A DNA stretch of 64,000 nt from Lithobates sylvaticus. Taxonomy: Eukaryota > Chordata > Amphibia > Anura > Ranidae. The notes beneath the pieces are model-generated. The model had not been told where the DNA came from and made no database searches. It worked only from the letters and a program-made list of their open reading frames with translations. Every line of letters begins with the position of its first letter. Position 1 is the first letter of the stretch. Below are positions 11,736-21,735 of this stretch, in pieces. The DNA lies in contig CM053030.1 of assembly GCA_028564925.1 (NCBI GenBank), positions 2,317,561 to 2,381,560 of the forward strand, written 5' to 3'. Both the position numbers and the translations under genes were made by a program.

Positions 11736-12605
11736 CACAGAGTACCGACCCCACCGAGAGCCAAGCCCACTGAGAGGCGAGTCCACTAAGTACCAATCCC
11801 ACTAAGAGTCAAGCCCACTGAAAACCGAGTCCACTGAGTACCTACGGCACCGAGAGCCGAGCCCACCGAGAGCTGGCCCCACTGAGAGATGAGTCCACCG
11901 AGTACCGATCCCCACTGAAAGCCGAGACCACAGGGTACCGACCCCATCGAGAGCCGAGTCCACTAAATACGGACACCACCGGGAGCTGAGCCCACCGAGA
12001 GCCGAGTCCACGGGCACCAACCACACTGAGAGCCGAGCCCACTGAGTACCGACCCCCCCCGAGAGCCGAGTCCACTGAGAGGCGAGTCCAACCAAGTATT
12101 GACACCACTGAGAACCAAGCCCACTTAGAGGTGAGTCCACCGAGTACCGACCCTACCAAGAGCCGAGCCCACTGAGTACCTACCCCATTGAGAACCAAGC
12201 CCACTTAGAGGCAAGTCCACCAAGTACCGACCCTACCAAGAGCCGAGCCCACTGAGTACCTACCCCACTGAGAATCAAGACCACTTAGAGGCGAGTCCAC
12301 CGAGTACCGACCCCAACGAGAGCCGAGCACACGGAGTACCGACCCCACCAAGAGCCGAGTCCACGAGCACCAACCACACTGAGGGCCGACCCCACCGAGG
12401 GCCGAGTCCACGAGCACCGACCACACTGAGAGCCAAGCCCACTGAGTAATGACCCCACTGAGAACCAAGACCACTTAGAGGTGATTCCACCGAGTACCGA
12501 CCCCACCATGAGCCGAGCCCACTGAGAGCCGAGTCCACCAAGTTCCAACTCCACCAAGAGCAGAGTCTACCAAGTACTGGCCCCACCGAGAGCTGAGCCC
12601 ACTGA
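11736..12605. repeat. 16-bp minisatellite, block 4
   Basis: Diverged 16-bp units of the GAGAGCCGAGTCCACT family continue here, with a recurring CACTTAGAGGCGAGTCC variant near 12120, 12210, 12290 and 12475. A final partial spacer phrase, ACTTTGTAGGCTTGTCTGTC, lies at about 12630 and closes the family. Confidence 0.9.
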
Positions 12606-13117
12606 GACCCTTGATACTTTGTATTTGAGACTTTGTAGGCTTGTCTGTCACCATGTGTCTTCTATATCTGTTATGATGTACATCATCATGGAAGAGGTTG
12701 GCACTCTATGAATGAAACAATAGACGTCGAGGGTGGCCATGACTAAATCTAATCTGCTGGTGTTCAGGGCGATGGAGATAAAACCCTCACTCATTTCTTC
12801 ATGTCTAGAGGCTGCAGTGAGCTGGTCCCTGCAGAGATTGTCCCGACACCGATACCATATCTCCAGAATGACGGGATCTGACACACGGGGGGTCCCAGAA
12901 TGACCCCCTCTGGAGAGACACATCACACAGACACACAAAGATCTGTGTGATGTGGCTCAGTCCATTATCGCACGCGTGTTAACGTGTTATATCACGCTTT
13001 GACGCATGTCGCTTGAAGGCAGAACACTGATATGAATGCACCACAACATCTGGAAGATCAGACGTGACTTATGTTTGGTCCGTGCTGTTCTTGCCAGGTT
13101 TTGTGGTGCACTGCCTT
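12606..13117. other. Unique-looking sequence flanking a hAT insertion
   Basis: After the last spacer remnant the sequence is of mixed composition to 13117. It includes GCACGCGTGTTAACGTG near 12970 and TTGTGGTGCACTGCC near 13101. The sequence right of the hAT element (14097 onward) continues with GGGGTGCC and later GAGTGTTAACTCCATGC, so the hAT may have landed inside an older repeat. No gene is recognised. Confidence 0.5.
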
Positions 13118-13125
13118 AGTGTTTT

Positions 13126-14088
13126 CAGGACCGGAGCTACCACTAGGCAAACTAGGCAGCTGCCTAGGGCGCCATGCTGCCTAGGGGGCGCCGGACACTG
13201 GTTTTACTACTCTCTTCTCTCTGCAGCAAGCAAATAAGTCTCAGCATCAGCAGGCAGCCACCAAACATTCATTGATGGGCACTGGTAGGCTGCATTGATG
13301 GGTCCTGGTGAGGCTAAATGTGATGGGCGCTGGTAGGCTGCATTTTATGGGCGCTGGTAGGCTGCATTTGATGGGCGCTGGTGGGCTGCATTGATGGGCG
13401 CTGGTGGGCTGCATTGATGGGCGCTGGTAGGCTGCATTGATGGGTTCTGGTGAGGCTGCATTTGATGGGCGCTGGTGGGCTGCATTGATGGGCGCTGGTG
13501 AGGCTGCATTGATGGGCGCTGGTAGGCTGCATTGATGGGCGCTGGTGAGGCTGCATTTGATGGGCGCTGGTGGGCTGCATTGATGGGCGCTGGTAGGCTG
13601 CATTGATGGGCGCTGGTGAGGCTGCATTTGATGGGCGCTGGTGGGCTGCATTGATGGGCGCTGGTGAGGCTGCATTGATGGGTGCTGGTGAGGCTGAATT
13701 TGATGGGCGCTGGTGGGCTGCATTGATGGGCGCTGGTAGGCTGCATTGATGGGCGCTGGTGAGGCTGCATTTGATGGGCGCTGGTGGGCTGCATTGATGG
13801 GCGCTGGTGAGGCTGCATTGATGGGCGCTGGTGAGGCTGCATTTGATGGGCGCTGGTGGGCTGCATTGATGGGCGCTGGTGAAGCTGCATTGATGGGCGC
13901 TGGTGAAGCTGCATTGATGGGCGCTGGTTGACTGCATTGATGGGTGCTGGTGGGCTGCATTTTATGGGTGCTTCGTTAAAAAGGTGGGGTTTACATGGGC
14001 AGGGAAAAGGCAGGGCAGGGGTGGAGACATAGGGGAGCGGCAAAATTAGGTTTCGCCTAGGGTGTCAAAAATCCTTGCACCAGCCCTG
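13126..14088 (+). mobile_element. Non-autonomous hAT element carrying a minisatellite
   Basis: The termini are CAGGACCGGAGC on the left and, on the complement of the right end, CAGGGCTGGTGCAAGG; the latter is a known kind of vertebrate hAT end. The flanking 8-mers AGTGTTTT (13118-13125) and AGTGCTTT (14089-14096) match at 7 of 8 positions, as expected for an aged hAT target duplication. Subterminal CTAGG motifs occur several times, including the palindrome CTAGGCAGCTGCCTAG at 13152-13167. No transposase frame is present. Most of the interior is tandem repeat. Confidence 0.85.
13258..13975. repeat. 24-bp minisatellite inside the hAT element
   Basis: About 30 units of 23-24 bp are built on GCATTGATGGGCGCTGGT followed by GAGGCT or AGGCT. 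Units with TTTGATGGG and TTTTATGGG are interspersed. The complement contains CAGCGCCCATCAATGCAGC, clearly related to the 24-bp repeat in the hAT copies at 25044 and 26082. Confidence 0.95.
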
Positions 14089-14096
14089 AGTGCTTT

Positions 14097-14237
14097 GGGG
14101 TGCCATTCAAAATGAATGCCATGGCAACCCAACAACGCCGCATGCAACGAGTGTTAACTCCATGCAGGAATGTGAATGAGCCCTAAAAATCAATGAATGA
14201 AATCAGGAGGAACCACAGAAGGGCACACGGGTCATTC
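14097..14237. other. Short flank between the hAT element and the 74-bp array
   Basis: This is mixed sequence including ATGCCATGGCAACCC and GTGAATGAGCCCTAAAA. It probably belongs to the older repeat into which the hAT inserted. Nothing else is visible. Confidence 0.4.
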
Positions 14238-14375
14238 AGATCTCCAGTGCTGCTATTAGAGTGTAAGCTCTTGGAGTCAAGTCTCTTCAATGTATATATT
14301 GTACGTTGCCTCACTTCAGGTCTCCGGTGCTGCTATTAGAGTGTAAGCTCTTGGTGCCAAGTCTCATAACTCCAT
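14238..14375 (+). repeat. First two units of the 74-bp array, cut off by insertions
   Basis: Two diverged units contain TTAGAGTGTAAGCTCTTGG and TTGTACGTTGCCTCACTTCA. The array then stops at about 14375 and resumes at about 15630 with the very similar TTGTACATTGCCTCCGTTCA, so the intervening 1.25 kb was inserted into the array. Confidence 0.85.
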
Positions 14376-15195
14376 GGGGTCAATTCACTAACGTTTACCG
14401 CAAGCGATAACACAGTCACGTGACTCATTTGCATAAGTGATTGCATGGGATAAAAAAAAAGTCCAAAGTTCCCCGCTGACAGCTAAATGTAAAGGAAGCA
14501 ATGACGGCAATTCACAATTCGGGTATGAAATTTAAGGGGAACCCCATGCCAAAATGTTTTTAAAAATAGCGTGGTGCCCCCCCTATACCAGACCCTTAGC
14601 CGAGCATACAGCCTGGCAGGTCAGGAATGGGAGGGGACGAGTGAGCACCCCTCCTCCTAAACCATACCAGGCCTCATGCCCTCAACATGGGGGGGGGGGG
14701 GGCTGATTTGGGCAGGGGGGGCCTCTGTTGATGGGGACAAGGGCCTCCTCCCCACAACCCTGGGCGGTTGTTGTGGGGGTCTTATCAGAATCTGGCCCCT
14801 TTCCCTATGTGAATGAGTATGGGGTACATTGTAACCTTACTCATTCACCAAAAAAGTGGCAAAAAGGAATTAAAACACAGACTTTTGACTATTCCTTTAT
14901 TAAACAATTAAAAAACAATGTCCCCCAATGTCAATCACGACGCCCACGCAAATAAAGAAAACAAAACCTCCGTCCCCCGGCAAAGGCTCCCGCCGTCTGC
15001 CTGCTCCTCCGTCTGGACAGTTCTTAAATACCTGTAGCTAAGGGAAGGGGGGTCACCCGGTGATGTCACTGGGTGGCCCCGCCCCTTGTGACGTCACCAC
15101 CCCAGTATGCTCCTGCCGATGACGTCAAAAAATCTGTGGTAATTACCGCATTATCGAAACTTTACCGCACAATTCTTAGTGAATTGAACATTTGC
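14376..15195. mobile_element. TIR-ended non-autonomous element, family uncertain
   Basis: The left end reads GGGTCAATTCACTAACG and the right end reads TTAGTGAATTGAAC; their shared inverted core is TCAATTCACTAA. Inside, AGGGGAACCCCATGCC, CATACCAGACCC and GGGCCTCC belong to an internal sequence that I associate with a common ranid repeat. A G tract lies near 14689-14702. No clear target duplication is seen. The longest open frame is about 75 codons and shows no domain. Confidence 0.6.
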
Positions 15196-15253
15196 TCATT
15201 TGTTTCCACACGCATTATTTTACCGATTTTTTTCCAGCACTATTTAACTCTAA

Positions 15254-15624
15254 TGTGGCGTACACGCGGTCGGAATTCTCGTCGGAAAAAGCTCTGATGA
15301 TTTTCCCTTCGGAATTTCACTCAAACTGTCTTGCCTACATGCGGTCACACCAAATTCCGATGGTCAATAACACAGCGGCATAAAACACGTTCAACGGCAC
15401 TATAAAAGGGAAGTTTAATGCGTCCGAGCATGCGTCGAATTGTTTCCGAGCATGCGTCGGAATTTTGCGTACCGGAATTGCATACACACGATCGGAAAAT
15501 CCGATAGAAAAGTTTTCCGTCGGAAAAATTAAAAACAGCTTCTCAAACCAAAGTCCGTCGGAAATGACGACAGAAAAAAACCGATGGGCGTACACACGGT
15601 CGGAAAATCCGATGAAAAGGTCCC
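15254..15624 (+). mobile_element. Harbinger-like MITE, copy 1, right end missing
   Basis: This copy begins TGTGGCGTACACGCGGTCGG after a TAA (the complement of TTA). It runs through GAAGTTTAATGCGTCCGAGC and ends at GATGAAAAGGTCCC. It is the inverted counterpart of the complete copy at 17639-18062 and lacks roughly the last 45 bp. It has no coding capacity. It lies between the TIR element and the resumption of the 74-bp array, so it is part of the same cluster of nested insertions. Confidence 0.82.
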
Positions 15625-15629
15625 AAAGT

Positions 15630-18175
15630 CATTGTACATTGCCTCCGTTCAGGTCCTTGGCGCTGCAATTAGAGTGTAAGCTCTTGGGCTAAGCCTCATC
15701 ACTCTATGTATTGTACATTCATTTAGGTCTTCAGTGCTGCTATTAGAGTGTAAGCTCTTGGGCTAAGCCTCATCACTCTATGTATTGTACGTTTATTTGT
15801 GTCTTCAGTGCTACTATTAGAGTGTAAGCTCTTGGGTCAAGCCTCATCACTCTATGTATTGTACATTCATTTAGGTCTTCAGAGCTGCTATTAGAGTGTA
15901 AGCTCTTGGGTCAAGCCTCATCACTCTATGTATTGTACGTTTATTCGGTCTTCTGTGCTGCTATTAGAGTGTAAGTTCTTGGGCCGAGCCTCATCACTCT
16001 ATGTATTGTACATTCATTTAGGTCTTCAGAGCTGCTATTAGAGTGTAAGCTCTTGGGTCAAGCCTCATCACTCTATGTATTGTACATTCATTTGTGTCTT
16101 CAGTGCTACTATTAGAGTGTAAGCTCTTGGGCTAAGCCTCATCACTCTATGTATTGTACATTCATTTGTGTCTTCAGTGCTACTATTAGAGTGTAAGCTC
16201 TTGGGTCAAGCCTCATCACTCTATGTATTGTACATTCATTTAGGTCTTCAGAGCTGCTATTAGAGTGTAAGCTCTTGGGTCAAGCCTCATCACTCTATGT
16301 ATTGTACGTTTATTCGGTCTTCTGTGCTGCTATTAGAGTGTAAGTTCTTGGGCCGAGCCTCATCACTCTATGTATTGTACATTCATTTAGGTCTTCAGAG
16401 CTGCTATTAGAGTGTAAGCTCTTGGGTCAAGCCTCATCACTCTATGTATTGTACGTTTATTTGGTCTTCGGTGCTGCTATTAGAGTGTAAGCTCTTGGGT
16501 CAAGCCTCATCACTCTATGTATTGTACATTCATTTAGGTCTTCAGAGCTGCTATTAGAGTGTAAGCTCTTGGGTCAAGCCTCATCACTCTATGTATTGTA
16601 CGTTTATTCGGTCTTCTGTGCTGCTATTAGAGAGTAAGTTCTTGGGCCGAGCCTCATCACTCTATGTATTGTACATTTATTCGGTCTTCTGTGCTGCTAT
16701 TAGAGTGTAAGCTCTTGGGCCGAGCCTCATCACTCTATGTATTGTACATTCATTTGTGTCTTCTGTGCTACTATTAGAGTGTAAGCTCTTGGGCTAAGCC
16801 TCATCACTCTATGTATTGTACATTCATTTGTGTCTTCAGTGCTACTATTAGAGTGTAAGCTCTTGGGTCAAGCCTCATCACTCTATGTATTGTACATTCA
16901 TTTTGGTCTTCAGAGCTGCTATTAGAGTGTAAGCTCTTGGGTCAAGCCTCATCACTCTATGTATTGTACATTTATTCGGTCTTCTGTGCTGCTATTAGAG
17001 TGTAAGCTCTTGGGCTGAGCCTCATCACTCTATGTATTGTACGTTTATTTGGTCTTCGGTGCTGCTATTAGAGTGTAAGCTCTTGGGTCAAGCCTCATCA
17101 CTCTATGTATTGTACATTCATTTAGGTCTTCAGAGCTGCTATTAGAGTGTAAGCTCTTGGGTCAAGCCTCATCACTCTATGTATTGTACGTTTATTCGGT
17201 CTTCGGTGCTGCTATTAGAGTGTAAGCTCTTGGGCCGAGCCTCATCACTCTATGTATTGTACGTTTATTCGGTCTTCGGTGCTGCTATTAGAGAGTAAGT
17301 TCTTGGGCCGAGCCTCATCACTCTATGTATTGTACATTTATTCGGTCTTCTGTGCTGCTATTAGAGCCTCATCACTCTATGTATTGTACATTTATTTGGT
17401 CTTCTGTGCTGCTATTAGAGTGTAAGCTCTTGGGCCGAGCCTCATCACTCTATGTATTGTACGTTTATTTGGTCTTCGGTGCTGCTATTAGAGTGTAAAC
17501 CCTTGGGTCAAGCCTCATCACTCTATGTATTGTACATTCATTTAGGTCTTCAGTGCTGCTATTAGAGAGTAAGTTCTTGGGCCGAGCCTCATCGCTCTAT
17601 GTATTGTACATTCATTAAGGTCTTCAGTGCTGCTATTATGCTGCGTACACGGTCGGAATTTCCGATGGAAACAGTCCGATGGGAGCCTTTCATCGGATTT
17701 TCCGACCGTGTGTACGCCCATCGGTCTTTTTCTGTCTGAATTCCCGACGGACTTTGGATTGAGAACCTGTTCTTAATTTTTCCGACGGAAAACCTTTCTA
17801 TCGGATTCTCCGATCGTGTGTATGCAATTCCGACACGCAAAATTCCGACGCATGCTCAGAAACAATTCGACGCATGCTCGGACGCATTAAACTTCCCTTT
17901 TATAGTGCTGTCGAACGTGTTGCACGGCGCGGTGTTATTGACCGTCGGAATTTGGTGTGACCGTGTGTAGGCAAGACAGTTTGAGCGAAATTCCGTCGGA
18001 ATTCCGACGGGAAAACCATCAGAGCTTTTTCCGACGAGAATTCTGACCGTGTGTACGCGGCATTAGAGTGTAAGCTCTTGGGCCGAGCCTCATCACTCTA
18101 TGTATTGTACATTCATTTAGGTCTTCAGTGCTGCTATTAGAGTGTAAGCTCTTGGGCCGAGCCTCATCGCTCGTA
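15630..18175 (+). repeat. 74-bp minisatellite (main array, interrupted by a MITE)
   Basis: About 27 units of 73-74 bp run to 17638, and about two more follow from 18063 to 18175. Conserved blocks are TTAGAGTGTAAGCTCTTGGG and TCACTCTATGTATTGTAC, followed by a variable CATTCATTTAGGTCTTCAG or CGTTTATTCGGTCTTC linker. One shortened unit near 17355-17375 lacks the GTGTAAGCTC block. TGTAAGCTCTT recalls the body of frog SINE/LINE2-type repeats, so the unit may derive from one; this is inference. Confidence 0.96.
17639..18062 (-). mobile_element. Harbinger-like MITE, copy 2, complete, inside the 74-bp array
   Basis: The array unit reads GCTGCTATTAGAGTGTAAG. Here it is split after TTA (17636-17638), and TTA is repeated at 18063-18065 before GAGTGTAAG resumes. 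The element's ends are TGCTGCGTACACGGTCGG and, on the complement of the right end, TGCCGCGTACACACGGTC. A TTA duplication with such ends fits PIF/Harbinger non-autonomous elements. At 424 bp with no transposase it is a MITE. It is the inverse of the copy at 15254. Confidence 0.88.
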
Positions 18176-18514
18176 ATACTATTATCTGTGGATGGTGTTT
18201 GGGGATATAACGACTTCAGAGCCGCCTCCTCCTCGCCGAAGAATCAGAAATAAAGTCGAATTCGCTCTCAGACTCGGCTGGTGATTCAGCTCCCCCACCG
18301 CCGTCTCCCTCCTTTCGCTGAAGCTGGTGGAATGGAGACGCGGGAGGAGGAGGGAAGAGGAGGCGAGAAGCGGCGGGGTGCTGCTGAATTCATTCCAAGA
18401 AGATGTTTTCCCTCGGCAGGATCTGAGACATTTTATGGGGAAATGGCGACATCCGTCAGCGGCGTGCGGCGAGGAGACGTTTCTCCGGCATCTGGCGGGT
18501 CACACAGAGGTGAC
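18176..18514. other. GC-rich unique-looking segment
   Basis: This is a 340-bp stretch with several CpGs, including GGCGACATCCGTCAGCGGCG near 18440. It lies between two arrays. A plus-strand frame of about 139 codons starts at 18281 but runs into the 28-bp array and the inserted TA element, so its 3' half cannot be a conserved protein. I see no recognisable domain. It could be a remnant of a CpG-rich host segment. Confidence 0.4.
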
Positions 18515-20185
18515 AACGAAGCTCCTCTCCTCATTACCGGAGATGAGCCTTTGTCCTCTTCATTACCGGAGATGAAGCTCCTCTACTCATTACCGGAGAC
18601 CTACCTCCCAACTGTCCCGGATTTCGAGGGACTGTCCCGGATTTGGAGCAACAACCCCCTGTCCCTCATTCCTCCTCATTTGTCCCTCATTTTGGTCTGA
18701 TCCGTAAAGATGTATATAAAATGCACTTTTTATCTATCAAAAAGTGTTTCCCAGAGCTAAACCTCTCATCCGAATTCTAAATTGCTGCATTTGTCCATTT
18801 TAAAAGCCAATATAAAGGAATATTAGTGGTAAAAAAAGCACTTGTGGATTTAAATAATCTTTTTTTGGGTTATGTCCCCTTTAAGGGGGTGTGGCAAGGG
18901 GTGTGTCCTATGCCTACATACGTTTGCTAGTAGGTGTCCCTCATTCCCATCTCAAAATGTTGGGAGGTATGCCGAAGATGAGTCTCCTCCTCCTCATTAC
19001 CGGAGACAAGGCTCCTCCTCCTCATTACCGGAGACAAGGCTCCTCCTCCTCATTACCAGGGATGAGGCTCCTCATTACCGGAGATGAGGCTCCTCCTCCT
19101 CATTACTGGAGACAAGGCTCCTCCTCCTCATTACCGGAGACGAGGCTCCCCCTCCTCATTACCAGAGACGAGGCTCCTCCTCCTCATTACCGGAGACAAG
19201 GCTCCCCCTCCTCATTACCGGAGACGAGGCTCCTCCTCCTCATTACCGGAGATGAGGCTTCTCCTCCTCATTACCAGAGATGAGGCTCCTCCTCCTCATT
19301 ACCGGAGATGAGGCTCCCCCTCCTCATTACCGGAGATGAGGCTCCTCCTCCTCATTACCAGAGACAAGGCTCCTCCTCCTCATTACCAGAGACGAAGCCC
19401 CCCTCCTCATTACCGGAGATGAGGCTCCTCCTCCTCATTACCCGAGATAAGCCTCCTCCTCATTACCAGAGACGAAGCCCCCCTCCTCATTACCGGAGAT
19501 GAGGCTCCTCCTCCTCATTACCCGAGATGAGCCTCCTCCTCCTGATTACCAGAGACGAGGCCCCCCCTCCTCATTACCCGAGATGAGCCTCCTCCTCCTC
19601 ATTACCAGAGACGAGGCCCCCCCTCCTCATTACCGGAGATGAGGCTCATCCTCCTCATTACCAGAGACGAGGCCCCCGCTCCTCATTACCGGAGATGAGC
19701 CTCCTCCTCCTCATTACCAGAGACGAGGCCCCCCCTTCTCATTACCAGAGACGAGGCTCATCCTCCTCATTACCAGAGACGAGGCCCCCGCTCCTCATTA
19801 CCAGAGATGAGCCTCCTCCTCCTCATTACCAGAGACGAGGCCCCCCCCTCATTATCGGAGATGAGCCTCCTTCTCCTCATTACCAGAGACGAGGCCCCCC
19901 CTCCTCATTACCAGAGACAAGGCCCCCCCTCCTCATTACCAGAGACGAGGCCCCCCCCTCATTACCGGAGATGAGGCTCATCCTCCTCATTACCGGAGAT
20001 GAGGCTCCTCCTCCTCATTACCGGAGATGAGGCTCCCCCTCCTCATTACCAGAGACGAGGCTCCTCCTCCTCATTACCGGAGACGAGGCTCATCCTCCTC
20101 ATTACCGGAGACAAGCCTCCTCCTCCTCATTACCAGAGACGAGGCTCCTCCTCCTTATTACCAGAGACGAGGCTCCTCCCCCGGC
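18515..20185. repeat. 28-bp minisatellite (CATTACCGGAGATGAGGC)
   Basis: About 45 units of 26-28 bp consist of CATTACCGGAGATGAGGC or CATTACCAGAGACGAGGC followed by TCCTCCTCCT or CCCCCCTCCT. The array is split at 18602-18969 by a TA-flanked element, with three units on the left. Unit length is not a multiple of three, so plus-strand frames are short and staggered. Confidence 0.95.
18602..18969. mobile_element. TA-flanked MITE inserted in the 28-bp array
   Basis: The inverted ends are CCTCCCAACTG (18604 onward) and AATGTTGGGAGG (to 18967), each bordered by TA (18602-18603 and 18968-18969). Internal phrases CATTTTGGTCTGATCC, TATCAAAAAGTGTTTCCCAG and AAGGGGGTGTGGCAAGGGG are ones I know from a high-copy ranid repeat. 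A TA target suggests Tc1/mariner-type mobilisation. It is about 365 bp and has no open frame of note. Confidence 0.85.
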
Positions 20186-20500
20186 ACAGTTATGGAATAT
20201 TGGCGGCGGATAAAGGGGCGGGTGCCAATTCAGGATTCATGTTTTCATGTTATCAATCACTCTAAACGAGCCGCCTGCTATTTGTTGTTATTCCTCCTGC
20301 ACAGTGGGGGGCGGGCATTATTTATATAGCGCCGTCATCTGCTGTGGTGCAGTACAAAACAAATGGGGGAGGAGTAATACATAAAATAGTTATTTCCAGG
20401 GACATCGGGCGTCCTTCTCCTGTCTGGTATTGGTGAATGTAACGATGGCGGATCCAGACGCAGCCCCGTCATTGGATGGAAACCTCATTCACTGGCCGAT
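20186..20500. other. Short unique-looking segment with a SINE-like tail
   Basis: This segment separates the 28-bp array from the GATT tract. ATTATTTATATAGCGCC at 20318-20334 is the complement of the GGCGCTATATAAATAAT tail common on vertebrate LINE2-mobilised SINEs, including those of frogs. The rest is not recognised. Confidence 0.5.
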
Positions 20501-20504
20501 CTAT

Positions 20505-21735
20505 TGATGATCATTGATGAAGAATTGATTGATGGATGATTGATTGATAAAGACTGATGTATGACAGATTGAGGAATGTTTGTTGATTGATTGCTTGATG
20601 AATGATTGAAGAATGATTGATGGATGATTGCTTGATGAATGATTGATAGATGATTGGTTGATGAATGATTGATTGATTGAAGTATGATTGATAGATGATT
20701 GGTTGATGAATGAATGATTGATTGATTGAAGAATGATTGATAGATGATTGGTTCATGAATAATTGATGGGTGATTGATTAATGATTGAGGAATGATTTAT
20801 GTATGATTGATTGATTAATAAATGATGTTTGATTATGACTGATTGAAAAATGACTGATGTATGATAGATTGAGGAATATTGGTTGATTGATTGATTGCTT
20901 ACTTGGTGAATAATTGATTGATTGATTAATGATTGAGAAATGATTGATGATGAATGAATGAAGAATGATTGATGGATGGTTGATTGATTGAGGAATGATT
21001 GATGATGACTGAAGAATGATTGATAGATGATTGGTTGATGAATGATTGATTGATGGATGATTGGTTCATGAATAATTGATGGGTGATTGATTAATGATGA
21101 CTAATTGAAGAATTATTGATGGATGATTGATTGATTAATAAATAATGATTGCTTGAGGAATGATTGATGACCATTGATTGTAGAATGATTGATGATGACT
21201 GATGTATGATATATTGAGGAATGTTTGTTGATTGATTGATTGCTTGGTGAAAATTTGATTGATTGATTAATGATTGAGAAATGATTGCTGATGACTGATT
21301 GAAGAATAATTGATGGATGATTGATTGATTAATTATTGAGATGATTGATTGAAGAATGATTGATGTATGATTGATTGATTAATAAATGATGATTGATTGT
21401 GGAATGATTGATAATGACTGATTGAAGAATGATTGATTAGGATTGATTGAAGAATTATTGATGATTATTGATTGAGGAATGATTAATGAATCAATGCTTG
21501 ATGGATGTTCGATTGAGGAATGATTGATGATGAATTGATGAAAGATAGGTTGATTAAAGATTGATGATAACTAATGAATGACTGATTGATATCTGATTGA
21601 CTGAAGGATGATATATGAATGATTGATTGATGAAAGATTAATGAATGATTGGCTGAGGAATAATTGATTGATGAATGATAGGTTGATGATAGGTAATGAT
21701 TGACTGATGAAAGATTGATTGATTCATCGATTTTC
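20505..21735. repeat. GATT-type low-complexity tract
   Basis: This is a 1.2-kb run of degenerate tetranucleotide-derived sequence: GATTGATTGATGAATGATT, GAAGAATGATTGATGGATGA and relatives. No fixed longer unit is obvious, though phrases such as GATGATTGGTTGATGAATGA recur. It ends at GATTGATTCATCG. Confidence 0.93.

Noticed and set aside
12960-14190. An older repeat with inverted ends surrounding the hAT element
   Set aside because: GTGTTAAC words occur on both sides, but the surrounding ends do not align convincingly as inverted repeats, so I did not call an outer element.
15630-17638. CRISPR-like repeat and linker pattern in the 74-bp array
   Set aside because: The linkers between conserved blocks are themselves repeats of two or three types, not unique spacers, and the genome is vertebrate by its repeat content.
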